A stretch of 23,196 nt of DNA from a virus, in the IMG/VR virus record IMGVR_UViG_3300045961_000077, positions 1 through 23,196 of that record. One strand, 5' to 3'. Every line of letters starts with the position of its first letter. The first letter of the stretch is position 1. Positions 13,519-21,186 of this stretch are shown one piece after another. The position numbers and the translations under genes are program-made. A model generated the notes under the pieces. The model ran no database searches. It saw nothing but the letters and a program-made list of their open reading frames with translations, and was not told where the DNA came from.

Positions 13519-14450
13519 TGCCGCGTTCGCGTCGCATTGACCCTGACGTTGAAGAGATCGATGACGTCGAAGAGGAAGCAGCAGAGGAGGATGCGGCTCC
13601 CCGCCGTCGCCGTCGCAATCCCGCCGCCGCTGAGGTGGAGGAGGCCAAGCCGGTCCGCCGTCGCCGTCCCGTCGAGGAGGACGTGGATGCCGACGAGGAT
13701 GAGGATGAAGAGGAGGAGAAGCCTGCTCCCCGCCGTCGTCGTCCGGCCAAGGTCGAGGAAGATGAGGAAGAGGCCAAGCCGGTCCGCCGTCGTTCGGCCA
13801 AGCCAAAGGACGACGAGGACTACGACGAGGACTCTGACGAGGACAGCGCCGTGATCCCGATCTCCCGTGGTCGCAAGGAGATCAAGAAGAACCGTCCGAC
13901 CAGCGAGGCCAGCCTCGCGTTCTTCCGCTGGGACGAGGAGCCCCAGTTGATCAAGTTCCTCGACAACGAGCCGTGGTCCTACGACCAGCACTGGGTCACT
14001 CGGGATGGGAAGCAGTCCTTCCCCTGCATCGGCAAGGGCTGCCCGCTCTGCGCCATCGGGGTCAAGGTCTCGCAGAAGATCGTCTACCCGATCCTCAACC
14101 TCACCCCGCCGAAGGGCGACGACTTCCTCACCCAGTCGATGGAGGTGGGCCCGACGCTGGACGACACCCTCGTCTCCCATGACGCCTCCACCAAGACCGG
14201 TCCGCTGACCCGGCTCTGGTGGTCCGTCAGCCGCACGGAGGGCGCACGGTCCACGGGCAAGCGGAAGAAGTACAACTACGTCTTCACCCCCGTGAAGGAT
14301 CGCGATCTCGAAGAGGACTGGGAGATCGATCTGGACGAGGCGGAGGACGCTGCCGCTGCGGCGAAGATCCCGTCGCCCAAGGAGGTTCTGGGCGAGTGGA
14401 ACCGGTCGCAGTTGCAGGAGATCGCCGACGAGGCGATGGGTCACTCCTGA
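13518..14450 (+). CDS. Probable single-stranded DNA-binding protein with charged N-terminal tail
   Basis: 310 residues from ATG 13518. Residues 1-115 are an alternating Arg-rich and Glu/Asp-rich low-complexity tail with a repeated unit (APRRRRR / EEAKPVRRR). The folded part begins near 125: FFRWDEEPQLIKFLDNEPW, then H158, C170, C175 and C178 (HWV...FPCIGKGCPLC), a zinc arrangement reminiscent of T4 gp32-type proteins, and a beta-rich core. Its position just before the polymerase gene fits an ssDNA-binding function. The C-terminal 40 residues are also acidic and helical. Assignment to the gp32-like group is by motif and context only. Confidence 0.6.
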   Translation: MPRSRRIDPDVEEIDDVEEEAAEEDAAPRRRRRNPAAAEVEEAKPVRRRRPVEEDVDADEDEDEEEEKPAPRRRRPAKVEEDEEEAKPVRRRSAKPKDDEDYDEDSDEDSAVIPISRGRKEIKKNRPTSEASLAFFRWDEEPQLIKFLDNEPWSYDQHWVTRDGKQSFPCIGKGCPLCAIGVKVSQKIVYPILNLTPPKGDDFLTQSMEVGPTLDDTLVSHDASTKTGPLTRLWWSVSRTEGARSTGKRKKYNYVFTPVKDRDLEEDWEIDLDEAEDAAAAAKIPSPKEVLGEWNRSQLQEIADEAMGHS

Positions 14451-14522
14451 TCCACTGAACTCCGGGTTGCCACCACGGGCGCAGTATCAAGGGCCCAGCA
14501 TCCCGGCCCCGGCCACCCCTGC

Positions 14523-14556
14523 CCCAGCCCCTCCCTAGGGGGCGGGGTTGGCTGGG
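14523..14556. terminator. GC-rich inverted repeat between ssDNA-binding protein and polymerase genes
   Basis: CCCAGCC (14523-14529) pairs with GGCTGGG (14550-14556), with further imperfect GC pairs inside. It lies in a 136-base gap and has no U-tract. It may attenuate transcription into the polymerase gene or stabilise the upstream message. Confidence 0.35.
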
Positions 14557-14586
14557 ATTCCGCCCATCTACCAGAAAGAGGCCGTT

Positions 14587-16569
14587 GTGGCTCTCATCAC
14601 CACCGAAGAAGAACTGCGTGACCTCGTTGACGGGTACCTCCTCTCCGGCAGTCCCTTCGCCTTCGACATCGAGACGATGGGACCGGACAGGGCCAACCCC
14701 CTTGTCGCCCACGCCGTGTGGCTCTCCCTCGCAAACCCCTACCGCTCAGACGTGATCCCGATGGGCCACCCCAATGGGGAGTTGGTCTACGAGCGGCTGG
14801 CCCCCAACAAGAAGGGCCGCGAGCGGCTGGAGCGGGGTCTCACCTACGAGGACCTCAACCCCAAGTACGACCTGTCTGTCGTGGAGATGGAGCGGGTCTT
14901 CACCGATCCCCCGAAGCAGTTGGACCGGTCGGTCGCCATGCCGATCCTGTCGCCGCTGTTCACGTCCTCCCTGCTGAAGGTCGGGCACAACGTCAAGTTC
15001 GACGTCCACGGCATGAGCAAGTACTTCCGTGGAGGCGTTCAGGGTCCGTTCTTCGACACCATGATCGCGTCGTGGCTGTTCGACTCCCGGAGGGTCAAGG
15101 GTCGGATGATCCGGGGCGTTGGCGGTCTCAGTCTTGAGGACTGCGTCCGTCGTGAGATGGGCGAGACCGTGGTCAAGGGAGTAGGCAAGGAGATTGAGCG
15201 CCACTCCTTCGATGATGTGGCGACGTACGCCTTGAAGGACGCCGAGTTCACCTTCGACCTGTACGAGTCGCTGAAGGCCAAGTTCACTCCGCAGATCCGG
15301 TGGCTGATGGATCTGGAGATGAATGTCCTGCACCCCGTGCTGGAGATGGAGACCTCTGGCGTCCGCATCGACAAGGAAGTCCTGCGGGATCTTCAGGAGG
15401 AGATCGAGGCAGACCTCAAGGACATCGAGGAGAGGATCCACCGCAGTCTGGGACGCTCGATCAACCTGCGGTCCAACAGGGACAAGCAGGAACTGATCTT
15501 CTCCCCCAAGTCCGAGGGCGGTCTGGGTGTTCGCACTGCGAATGCGAAGTTGACACCCGGCGGCGAGGCCAAGCGGGACCGGGGCGAGGAGATCACCATC
15601 CACGACCTCTCCACCGAGAGCGGGGTGCTGGAGCGGATCAAGCATCCAGTCGTGGAGATGATGCTGGAGCACGCCGCGAAGTCGAAGTTGTACGGCACCT
15701 ACGTCCTGCCCTATCTGGGAGGCGTGCCGCTGTCCGGCGGCAAGTACAAGCCGTCCCAGTTGAGGAATGGTCGGGTCTACGGACAGTTCAAGCAGAGCGG
15801 CACCGAGTCGGGGCGGTTCTCGTCCTCGAACCCGAACCTCCAGAACATCCCCAGCCGGACGAAGGATGGGAAGCGCATCCGGGACGCCTTCGTGGCCAAC
15901 TCAGGAGAGGCTCTGGTCGTAGCGGACTACAGCCAGATCGAGCCCCGGATCATCGCCAGCCTCTCCGAGGACCCCACGATGATCGCGGCCTACTGCGACG
16001 GGGGCGATGTCTACCAGACGGTCGCTGACCGGATGGGAGTCACACGACAGGCCGGGAAGACGCTCGTCCTCGCCATTGCCTACGGCGTCGGGCCCACCAA
16101 GATCTCTGCCGACATCGGATGCTCAATGACCGAGGCGCGGGAACTGATGGACTACTTCGCGCGGGCCTTCCCGAGGATCCCCCAGCACAAGAAGCGGACC
16201 ATCACCGAAGCGCGCCGAGTCCAGTACTCCGAGACCATCTTCGGACGCCGTCGCTACTTGGACATCCGCAGTCGGGATCCGGAGATCCGGTCGATGGCGG
16301 AGCGTCAGGCGTACAACCACCTGATCCAAGGCTCCGCCGCCGACATCATGAAGATCGCGCTGGTCAACGTCCACGCCGCTCTCCCCGAGGGGGCCACGAT
16401 GCTGATGACCGTCCATGATGAGGTGGTCATCAGCGCCCCCTACGACTTGGTGAGTGACGTCGAGGAGATCGTGCGGGAGGAGATGGAAGCATCTCGCCCG
16501 AGTAGGCACATCAAGGTGCCACTGGTGGCGGACGTGAAGTCCGGATACCGGTGGAGCGACTGCAAGTGA
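14587..16569 (+). CDS. Family A DNA polymerase (Pol I type, no 5'-3' exonuclease)
   Basis: 660 residues from GTG 14587, chosen for AAAGAGG five bases upstream; a TTG at 14548 lies inside a hairpin stem. The proofreading exonuclease comes first: FDIET (D27, E29), GHNVKFD (about 134-140) and YALKDAEF (about 213-220). The polymerase domain carries motif A VADYSQIEPRI (D447), motif B RQAGKTLVLAIAYG (R487, K491) and motif C TVHDEV (H610, D611, E612). All catalytic residues are present. Motif A has proline where most have leucine (IEPR for IELR). A dispersed palindrome (15530-15542) encodes VRTAN between the two domains. It is the main replicative polymerase of the phage. Confidence 0.92.
   Translation: MALITTEEELRDLVDGYLLSGSPFAFDIETMGPDRANPLVAHAVWLSLANPYRSDVIPMGHPNGELVYERLAPNKKGRERLERGLTYEDLNPKYDLSVVEMERVFTDPPKQLDRSVAMPILSPLFTSSLLKVGHNVKFDVHGMSKYFRGGVQGPFFDTMIASWLFDSRRVKGRMIRGVGGLSLEDCVRREMGETVVKGVGKEIERHSFDDVATYALKDAEFTFDLYESLKAKFTPQIRWLMDLEMNVLHPVLEMETSGVRIDKEVLRDLQEEIEADLKDIEERIHRSLGRSINLRSNRDKQELIFSPKSEGGLGVRTANAKLTPGGEAKRDRGEEITIHDLSTESGVLERIKHPVVEMMLEHAAKSKLYGTYVLPYLGGVPLSGGKYKPSQLRNGRVYGQFKQSGTESGRFSSSNPNLQNIPSRTKDGKRIRDAFVANSGEALVVADYSQIEPRIIASLSEDPTMIAAYCDGGDVYQTVADRMGVTRQAGKTLVLAIAYGVGPTKISADIGCSMTEARELMDYFARAFPRIPQHKKRTITEARRVQYSETIFGRRRYLDIRSRDPEIRSMAERQAYNHLIQGSAADIMKIALVNVHAALPEGATMLMTVHDEVVISAPYDLVSDVEEIVREEMEASRPSRHIKVPLVADVKSGYRWSDCK
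15530..15542. repeat. Dispersed palindrome site 7 (exact)
   Basis: TTCGCACTGCGAA in the polymerase gene, read V-R-T-A-N, followed by an extra half-site TGCGAA at 15543-15548. Confidence 0.8.
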
Positions 16570-16579
16570 GGAGAACAGA

Positions 16580-16936
16580 ATGAGCGACTGGTACGCACGA
16601 CGTCTTGCGGGGCAGCAGCATCCGCAGCCACCCGTGGCTCCCCCGCCGCCGCCGCCGCCCTACGCGACTCCGGCACAGCCCCAGCCACAGGCGCACTACC
16701 AGCGCCCCACGCCGTCTTCCCTCCAGACGGACCGTTGTCCTTCCTGCGCGAGCCCGAACTACATGGCTCCGGTCGGCACGAACCAGCAGCGGTGCTTCGA
16801 CTGTGGGTACCCCGTGGTGCAGTCCGGCACAGGGGTCGGCGTGGTCGGGGGCAAGACGGACGGCACGGTTCACAAGGCGACGCAGGTCGCGTCTGGCGGG
16901 TACCACCCGACCCAGATCATCGGAAGGGTGGAGTAG
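16580..16936 (+). CDS. Proline-rich zinc-ribbon protein
   Basis: 118 residues from ATG 16580 with GAGGAG upstream. Residues 15-50 are a Pro/Gln-rich flexible region (PPVAPPPPPPPYATP). C53-x2-C56 (CPSC) and C72-x2-C75 (CFDC) then form a typical zinc ribbon of about 25 residues, followed by a Gly-rich tail. Placed between polymerase and RecA and ending two bases before the RecA start, it may be a small adaptor of the replication complex. No catalytic residues are visible and its exact role is unknown. Confidence 0.65.
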   Translation: MSDWYARRLAGQQHPQPPVAPPPPPPPYATPAQPQPQAHYQRPTPSSLQTDRCPSCASPNYMAPVGTNQQRCFDCGYPVVQSGTGVGVVGGKTDGTVHKATQVASGGYHPTQIIGRVE

Positions 16937-17974
16937 ATGAGTGATCGGTTGGCCGACGTGAAGGCTCTCGCGGCCCAGATCAACAAGAAGTTCGGGGAAG
17001 ACATGGTCGTCCTTGGATCCGAGGTCACTGACATGATTCCCCGGATCCCCAGTGGCAGCCTGAGCCTCGACATCGTTTTGGGCGGCGGTTGGCCCGCCAA
17101 CCAGTGGATCGAGATCATCGGCGACGAGTCCAGTGGCAAGACGGCGGTGGCCCTCAAGACCATCGCGGCCAACCAGCAGCGGGACCCCGACTTCATCGCC
17201 GTGTGGGTCGCGGCGGAGAAGTGGGTGGTCGAGTACGCCGAGATGTGCGGCGTGGACACTGGTCGGGTCTTCGTCGTGGAGACCAACGACATGGAGACGG
17301 CCTACAACGCAGCCATCGACTTCGCTGCCTCGAAGGAGGTGGACTGCATCGTCATCGACAGCCTCCCCGCGCTGGTGCCCGGAGACGAGGACGAGAAGAC
17401 GATGGAGGGGTCCACCGTCGGTCGTGGAGCGCTGCTGACCGGCAAGTTCTTCCGCAAGGTCGGCAAGGCCACCAAGCGCTCCCTGACCGAGGCGGAGCGT
17501 CCAGTGCTGGGGATCGTCATCAACCAGTGGCGGCAGAAGATCGGGGTCATGTACGGCGACCCCCGAACTACCCCCGGAGGGGTCGGCAAGAACTACGCCT
17601 ACTTCGTCCGAGCGGAGGTTCGACGCGGCGACTGGATCGAGGTGGGCACTGGCAAGGACAAGGAGCGGGTCGGACAGACGATCCAGATCCGCACCATCAA
17701 GAACAAGACTGCCCCGGCTCAGCGGGTCGCCTTCGTGGACTTCTACTTCGCAGAGGGCGGCACGGTTGCGCCCGGCGACTACGACTTCGCCAAGGAGATC
17801 CTCGCCATCGGAATGATGGAGGATGTGATCGAGCGCAAGGGTGCGTTCTACTCCTACGACGGCCAGAAGTGGCGGGGCAAGGAAGAGGCTCTCGCGGCAA
17901 TCCGCGAGGATGTGGACCTGTACGAGAAGGTCCGAGACGAAGTGGTGGACATCATCGCCAAATCGGTGCGGTGA
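16937..17974 (+). CDS. RecA-like recombinase
   Basis: 345 residues from ATG 16937, with the stop of the previous gene immediately before it and GGTGGAG upstream. The RecA core is clear: IPSGSLSLDIVLGGG (about 35-50), Walker A GDESSGKT (62-69), the catalytic Glu region near AAEKWVVEYAEMCGVD (about 92-107), Walker B DCIVIDSLPALVP (about 136-148), and the DNA-binding loop segment TTPGGVGKNYAYFVRAEVRR (about 213-232). It should form filaments on ssDNA for recombination and repair. It is near bacterial RecA length, ending in an unusual region with LYEKVRDEVVDIIAKS. It could also support recombination-dependent replication with the SF2 helicase. Confidence 0.88.
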   Translation: MSDRLADVKALAAQINKKFGEDMVVLGSEVTDMIPRIPSGSLSLDIVLGGGWPANQWIEIIGDESSGKTAVALKTIAANQQRDPDFIAVWVAAEKWVVEYAEMCGVDTGRVFVVETNDMETAYNAAIDFAASKEVDCIVIDSLPALVPGDEDEKTMEGSTVGRGALLTGKFFRKVGKATKRSLTEAERPVLGIVINQWRQKIGVMYGDPRTTPGGVGKNYAYFVRAEVRRGDWIEVGTGKDKERVGQTIQIRTIKNKTAPAQRVAFVDFYFAEGGTVAPGDYDFAKEILAIGMMEDVIERKGAFYSYDGQKWRGKEEALAAIREDVDLYEKVRDEVVDIIAKSVR

Positions 17975-17997
17975 GGAAACAAAGGGAGCACAGAGAG

Positions 17998-18231
17998 ATG
18001 AAGCAGGTAATGACGGTCGTGACCTCATGGTGCGACTACCCCGGATGCGCTGATGAAGCCGCGAAGGCCGGAGAGACCACGCAGGAGACGATCAGCGTCC
18101 AGTTCCTGTTCTACACGTCGGGTCGCGGTCGGAAGACCAATCCGATCAACGTGGAGATGTGCAAGGACCACGCGGACGCGATGCGATTGCTCTACCAGTC
18201 GATGCAGAAGTACGACCAGAAGAACGACTGA
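17998..18231 (+). CDS. Small Cys-containing protein
   Basis: 77 residues from ATG 17998 with AAAGGGAG upstream. C12-x4-C17 (WCDYPGCADE) and C54 with H57 (EMCKDH) could make one zinc site; the layout is that of small phage proteins carrying a split zinc ribbon around a beta-hairpin (TISVQFLFYTS). No other motif is visible. Its stop overlaps the next ATG (TGATG), placing it at the head of a train of small genes downstream of RecA. Confidence 0.6.
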   Translation: MKQVMTVVTSWCDYPGCADEAAKAGETTQETISVQFLFYTSGRGRKTNPINVEMCKDHADAMRLLYQSMQKYDQKND

Positions 18232-18551
18232 TGGACGAGACCAAGATCGCAGAGACGCTCGCCGTCTCTGGCATGTGCCGGGATCTGCGCCACGCGTGGG
18301 ATTCCATCGGGGACACGATCCTCATCGAGCAGAATGGTCAGGTCCGGCACTTCGCCCGGACGCTCCGCTGCCTCCGATGTGAGACCGAGCGGGTGGACGA
18401 GTACAAGATCAGCACCGTCGCCCTGACCCGGATCCGCAGCCGGTACACCTACGTTCCCGGCTACCAGATCAAGGGCGGGATCCCCATCGCGGATGTCAGG
18501 TTCCACCTGTTCAAGAACGCGGTGATGGTGAAGAAGCGTGACGACCAGTGA
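18231..18551 (+). CDS. Small hypothetical protein with Cys pair
   Basis: 106 residues from ATG 18231, coupled to the previous stop. It contains C16 in an early region (SGMCRDLRHAWDSIG), then C47-x2-C50 (LRCLRCETERVDEY) and a beta-rich, basic second half (RIRSRYTYVPGYQIKGG). The Trp plus paired cysteines followed by a basic beta region suggest a small nucleic-acid-binding zinc fold, but this is inference. An exact dispersed palindrome begins one base after its stop. Confidence 0.55.
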   Translation: MDETKIAETLAVSGMCRDLRHAWDSIGDTILIEQNGQVRHFARTLRCLRCETERVDEYKISTVALTRIRSRYTYVPGYQIKGGIPIADVRFHLFKNAVMVKKRDDQ

Positions 18552-18564
18552 TTCGCACTGCGAA
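18552..18564. repeat. Dispersed palindrome site 8 (exact)
   Basis: TTCGCACTGCGAA in the 28-base gap between two small genes, upstream of the GAGGGG ribosome site of the next gene. It is one of three non-coding or start-proximal copies. Confidence 0.8.
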
Positions 18565-18579
18565 GGGTGAGGGGACGAC

Positions 18580-19026
18580 ATGCCGGTGAGCGGCAAGACC
18601 GACAAGACGGCGGCGGTCTACGTGATGGGTCGGCACCTTCGTGACCGCCCCTACCTGAAGACCCCGCACACGAACGCGGAGCGCCCCGACACGGACTTCT
18701 TCTACGACGCCGGGATCTACGACGCCTATCCCTCCATGCGGGAGGCGTACGAGGCCCGGAGGAAGATCGAGGAGAGGTCTACCCGCAAGATCCGAGACTG
18801 GGGCCTGCGGGCTGTGGACGCGATGGACAGAGGAGCGCCCATGCCGGACACGAAGCGGGAGGTGCTCATGGATGTCCTCTGGGCCATCTACAACGCGGGA
18901 GTCACCGGAGCCACTCGCCCGGAGATCTGCCGGAAGTACGGACGGGACGGCGGGAAGGTCTCCGCCGCGATGACCGACCTCCACGCCGCTGGGATCATCT
19001 TCCCGCTGGAGGGGGTCCGTCGATGA
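18580..19026 (+). CDS. Hypothetical protein with C-terminal winged-helix-like segment
   Basis: 148 residues from ATG 18580, with GAGGGG about six bases upstream. The first 80 residues are polar and charged. The C-terminal part (about 105-145: GVTGATRPEICRKYGRDGGKVSAAMTDLHAAGIIFPLEG) reads like a winged helix-turn-helix of the type that compares a short helix pair followed by a beta-wing. A DNA-binding role is therefore plausible. It overlaps the next gene by four bases (ATGA). Confidence 0.6.
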   Translation: MPVSGKTDKTAAVYVMGRHLRDRPYLKTPHTNAERPDTDFFYDAGIYDAYPSMREAYEARRKIEERSTRKIRDWGLRAVDAMDRGAPMPDTKREVLMDVLWAIYNAGVTGATRPEICRKYGRDGGKVSAAMTDLHAAGIIFPLEGVRR

Positions 19027-19253
19027 GGACGTTCAGGCTGGTCCGGAACACGGACGTGACGGGCATCTCCGGTACGGGGGTCGTGGCGGAGGGCGTGGAG
19101 TTCACCGACAAGACTGTGGTCCTGCGCTGGCTCAAGGCGGGCACTGCCCGTCCTGATCACGTCCGACCCACCACGGTGATGCACGATGACATCGACAGCG
19201 TGCTGGGTCTGCACGGCCACAACGGGGCGACCCAGATCGAGTGGGATGACTGA
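19023..19253 (+). CDS. Small conserved phage protein of unknown function
   Basis: 76 residues from ATG 19023. The sequence pattern (FRLVRNTDVTGISGTGVVAEG, then TVVLRW...T.V...D, HGHNG, IEW) is one I recognise as recurring in many phage genomes, with a compact beta fold and the C-terminal HGHNGATQIEW. Function is unknown. It overlaps both neighbours (four bases and one base), so it is part of the same small-gene operon. Confidence 0.6.
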   Translation: MRTFRLVRNTDVTGISGTGVVAEGVEFTDKTVVLRWLKAGTARPDHVRPTTVMHDDIDSVLGLHGHNGATQIEWDD

Positions 19254-19657
19254 TGGACGACATCGAGTCTGAGATCCACCGCGTCATCGGCGAGTGCGCC
19301 GGGGCCGTGTCTATGTGCTGGGAGCCACGCCCGGAGGGGGTGTTCGACAGCACTCAGGCCGTGACGTACGTGGAGGGGGCCGTCGCCCGCGTCCTGTCCG
19401 TGATGAACGCGGAGGCCGACCGGCGCGTGGATCGAATGATCCTTCGGAACGCCCAGCAGCAGGTGCGGCTACGGAAGGCGCTGGAGTTCTACGCCGACCC
19501 GGCCACCTACCACGCCATCGCCTTCCTCCCGGATCCTCCGTGTGGAGACTTCGTGGGGGACTTCTCCGAGGATCACGGCGACTCGTTCTACCCGCGCGCA
19601 ATGCCGGGCATGAAGGCGCGAGAGGTTCTGCGGGGGGTTGAGCCTGATGACCAGTGA
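19253..19657 (+). CDS. Hypothetical protein
   Basis: 134 residues from ATG 19253, overlapping the preceding TGA by one base. The first 75 residues are predicted helical (SEIHRVIGECAGAV; VEGAVARVLSVMNAEADRRVDRMILRNAQQQV) and may form a coiled coil. The second half contains the motif-like stretch LPDPPCGDFVGDFSEDHGDSFYPR with few basic residues. I do not recognise the family and see no membrane segment or signal peptide. Confidence 0.6.
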   Translation: MDDIESEIHRVIGECAGAVSMCWEPRPEGVFDSTQAVTYVEGAVARVLSVMNAEADRRVDRMILRNAQQQVRLRKALEFYADPATYHAIAFLPDPPCGDFVGDFSEDHGDSFYPRAMPGMKAREVLRGVEPDDQ

Positions 19658-19952
19658 CTCCGACAGTGACTGGATCCAGCAGGAGCGGAACCATGAGTAC
19701 AAGATGGCCTCGCTCATGGAAGAGGTGGACCGTCGGCGACGGGAGCAGCGCACTGAGAGGTTCGTGGCCTTCATGTGGGCCTTCGGCATCGTGTCTGTCG
19801 TGGCTATCCTCTCCGCGCTGATCTACCTCTGGCAGCAGGATGCGGGGGAGCGAGGCCAGAAGGCTGAGATGGCCTGTCTCACCAGTGGCGGTACGTGGAC
19901 CGGCCTGAACGGGGGGGCTGACCTCTGCATAGGTCGGGTGGAGCCTCGATGA
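19647..19952 (+). CDS. Single-pass membrane protein
   Basis: 101 residues from ATG 19647, chosen for GGGGGG at 19632-19637; a TTG at 19638 is less likely. About 40 charged residues (EVDRRRREQRTER) precede one membrane helix, about 44-66 (FVAFMWAFGIVSVVAILSALIYLW). The C-terminal part has two cysteines (ACLTSGGTWTGLNGGADLC) that could form a disulfide outside the membrane. It opens a run of four genes that encode membrane-bound or exported proteins. Likely topology is N-in, C-out by the positive-inside rule. Confidence 0.6.
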   Translation: MTSDSDSDWIQQERNHEYKMASLMEEVDRRRREQRTERFVAFMWAFGIVSVVAILSALIYLWQQDAGERGQKAEMACLTSGGTWTGLNGGADLCIGRVEPR

Positions 19953-20218
19953 CCGACGACACGGACCAGATCCACGTCCAGTGCTCCGTGTGCCACACGC
20001 CGACCACGCTGATCGTCAACAAGGGGCAGTCACTGGAGTCGGCGCTGGATCGACTCAACCAGAGGGCTGGATGGACCGTCATCGACGGCGAGATCATCTG
20101 CCCGAAGCCCCACGACCATAAGGAGGGCATCTCCCTTCGAGGAGCGTTCTGGGCTTTCGTCCTCTCGATCCCGCTGTGGCTACTCATCATCGGCATCGTC
20201 TGGTTGGTGACTCGATGA
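19949..20218 (+). CDS. Membrane-anchored protein with N-terminal Cys motif
   Basis: 89 residues from ATG 19949, overlapping the preceding stop by four bases. The N-terminal domain (CSVCH, then CPKPHDH) has two Cys pairs or Cys/His clusters that fit a zinc ribbon. The C-terminal end is a membrane helix (about 66-87: GAFWAFVLSIPLWLLIIGIVWLV). With the soluble domain on the N-terminal side it is a tail-anchored type of protein. Function unknown. Confidence 0.6.
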   Translation: MTDDTDQIHVQCSVCHTPTTLIVNKGQSLESALDRLNQRAGWTVIDGEIICPKPHDHKEGISLRGAFWAFVLSIPLWLLIIGIVWLVTR

Positions 20219-20409
20219 GCATCCGCAAGCAGTTGGTCTGCGACTGGCCCGAGTGCGGGACGGTGAAGTCCGACCTCGTCTGGTGGGAGGACTCGATTGG
20301 AGAGGGGATCTGGAACCGGACCAAGGATGGCCGGGACTGGTGTCCCAAGCACACTCGTGAAGAGATCACGGGACTACTGATGGAAGAAGAAGAGGGAGCA
20401 AAGGAATGA
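20215..20409 (+). CDS. Small zinc-ribbon-like protein
   Basis: 64 residues from ATG 20215, overlapping the previous stop as ATGA. C10-x4-C15 (VCDWPECGT) and C43-x2-H46 (DWCPKH) are about 28 residues apart, a spacing compatible with one zinc site. The C terminus is a short acidic helix. It is a companion of several similar small proteins in this operon. Function unknown. Confidence 0.55.
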   Translation: MSIRKQLVCDWPECGTVKSDLVWWEDSIGEGIWNRTKDGRDWCPKHTREEITGLLMEEEEGAKE

Positions 20410-20675
20410 AGCGCTGGCAGCAGGGCGTCGCAGGCGTCCTCATGGGGGCCACCACTCTCGTCATCATGGCGGGGTGCGGCGAGCAGCAGCAGTTGCGGGA
20501 TCTGGAGAACGTCCCGGTCACTGAGCCGGACAAGGTCCGTCTCGTAGTGGGAGTGGATGAGTATCCGAACGTGGTCGCCTTCTGCATCGAGGGCGTCGGG
20601 TTCGTGGCCACCACCCGAGCCGACCGACCGTTGCAGGAGAGCCCCGGCCTGACCGAGGGATGGTGCCGACAGTGA
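20406..20675 (+). CDS. Probable lipoprotein
   Basis: 89 residues from ATG 20406 (ATGA overlap). The N terminus is a lipoprotein signal: positive MKRWQQ, hydrophobic VAGVLMGATTLVIM and lipobox MAGC with Cys24. After processing the protein would be lipid-anchored outside the membrane. The mature part of about 65 residues contains two further cysteines (AFCIEGVG; EGWCRQ). Phage lipoproteins of this size often change receptors or block superinfection, but nothing here shows that directly. Confidence 0.75.
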   Translation: MKRWQQGVAGVLMGATTLVIMAGCGEQQQLRDLENVPVTEPDKVRLVVGVDEYPNVVAFCIEGVGFVATTRADRPLQESPGLTEGWCRQ

Positions 20676-20902
20676 TCGACGCGCTCCTCTTCGGCGTCAT
20701 CTACCTCTGGCTGATCGTGCTCAGCATCTTCGTGGTTCGGAAGGCCAAGACCGGTCCCCCCGGTTTCACCGGGCCCATGGGAGTCATGGGTCCTCCCGGA
20801 CCTCCCGGCGTCTGCAAGTGCGAGGGGACCCTCGACGCGGGCAAGGACGCCATCTACGACCGACTGCGAGCCAACGAACTGCGAGAGGAAGACAGCCGAT
20901 GA
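20672..20902 (+). CDS. Membrane protein with collagen-like repeats
   Basis: 76 residues from GTG 20672, which overlaps the preceding TGA as GTGA; an ATG at 20660 is possible. One membrane helix (about 4-21: ALLFGVIYLWLIVLSIFVV) is followed by KAKT and seven Gly-X-Y triplets (GPP GFT GPM GVM GPP GPP GVC), ending in CKC. A charged helical tail (DAGKDAIYDRLRANELREED) follows. The collagen-like stretch could trimerise the protein, with the cysteine pair cross-linking it. Such anchored G-X-Y proteins are unusual in replication regions. Confidence 0.65.
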   Translation: MIDALLFGVIYLWLIVLSIFVVRKAKTGPPGFTGPMGVMGPPGPPGVCKCEGTLDAGKDAIYDRLRANELREEDSR

Positions 20903-21186
20903 GGACCATCCACAAGGCAGTCCTGAACGTGACGGACGAGCAGATCATCGTCCTGCCCAAGAACTCCCTGCCCATCTCCGTCGGGGAGCAGCGGGGGGCC
21001 CTATGCCTCTGGTACGGGTGCAACACCGACGAGGAGGAGAGCGCCCAGTACATCGTCCGCATCTTCGGAACCGGCAACCCGATCCCGTACGGGGATCTGG
21101 GGCGGTTCTTGGGCACCGTGCCCATGGCGGACGGCGCGCTGATCTGGCACGTCTTCGTCGGACCGTTCGTGACGTCCGTTGACTGA
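20899..21186 (+). CDS. Small conserved phage protein (DUF7352-like)
   Basis: 95 residues from ATG 20899, overlapping the preceding gene by four bases. The pattern RTIHKAVLNVTDEQIIVLPKN, then SVGEQRGALCLWYG, RIFGTGNPIP and LIWHVFVGPF resembles a beta-rich protein family frequent in phage genomes that I associate with DUF7352. Its function is not known. No membrane or signal segment is visible. Confidence 0.6.
   Translation: MRTIHKAVLNVTDEQIIVLPKNSLPISVGEQRGALCLWYGCNTDEEESAQYIVRIFGTGNPIPYGDLGRFLGTVPMADGALIWHVFVGPFVTSVD

Noticed and set aside
14548-14586. TTG 14548 as the polymerase start
   Set aside because: The codon lies within a GC-rich hairpin with no ribosome site, while GTG 14587 has AAAGAGG five bases upstream.
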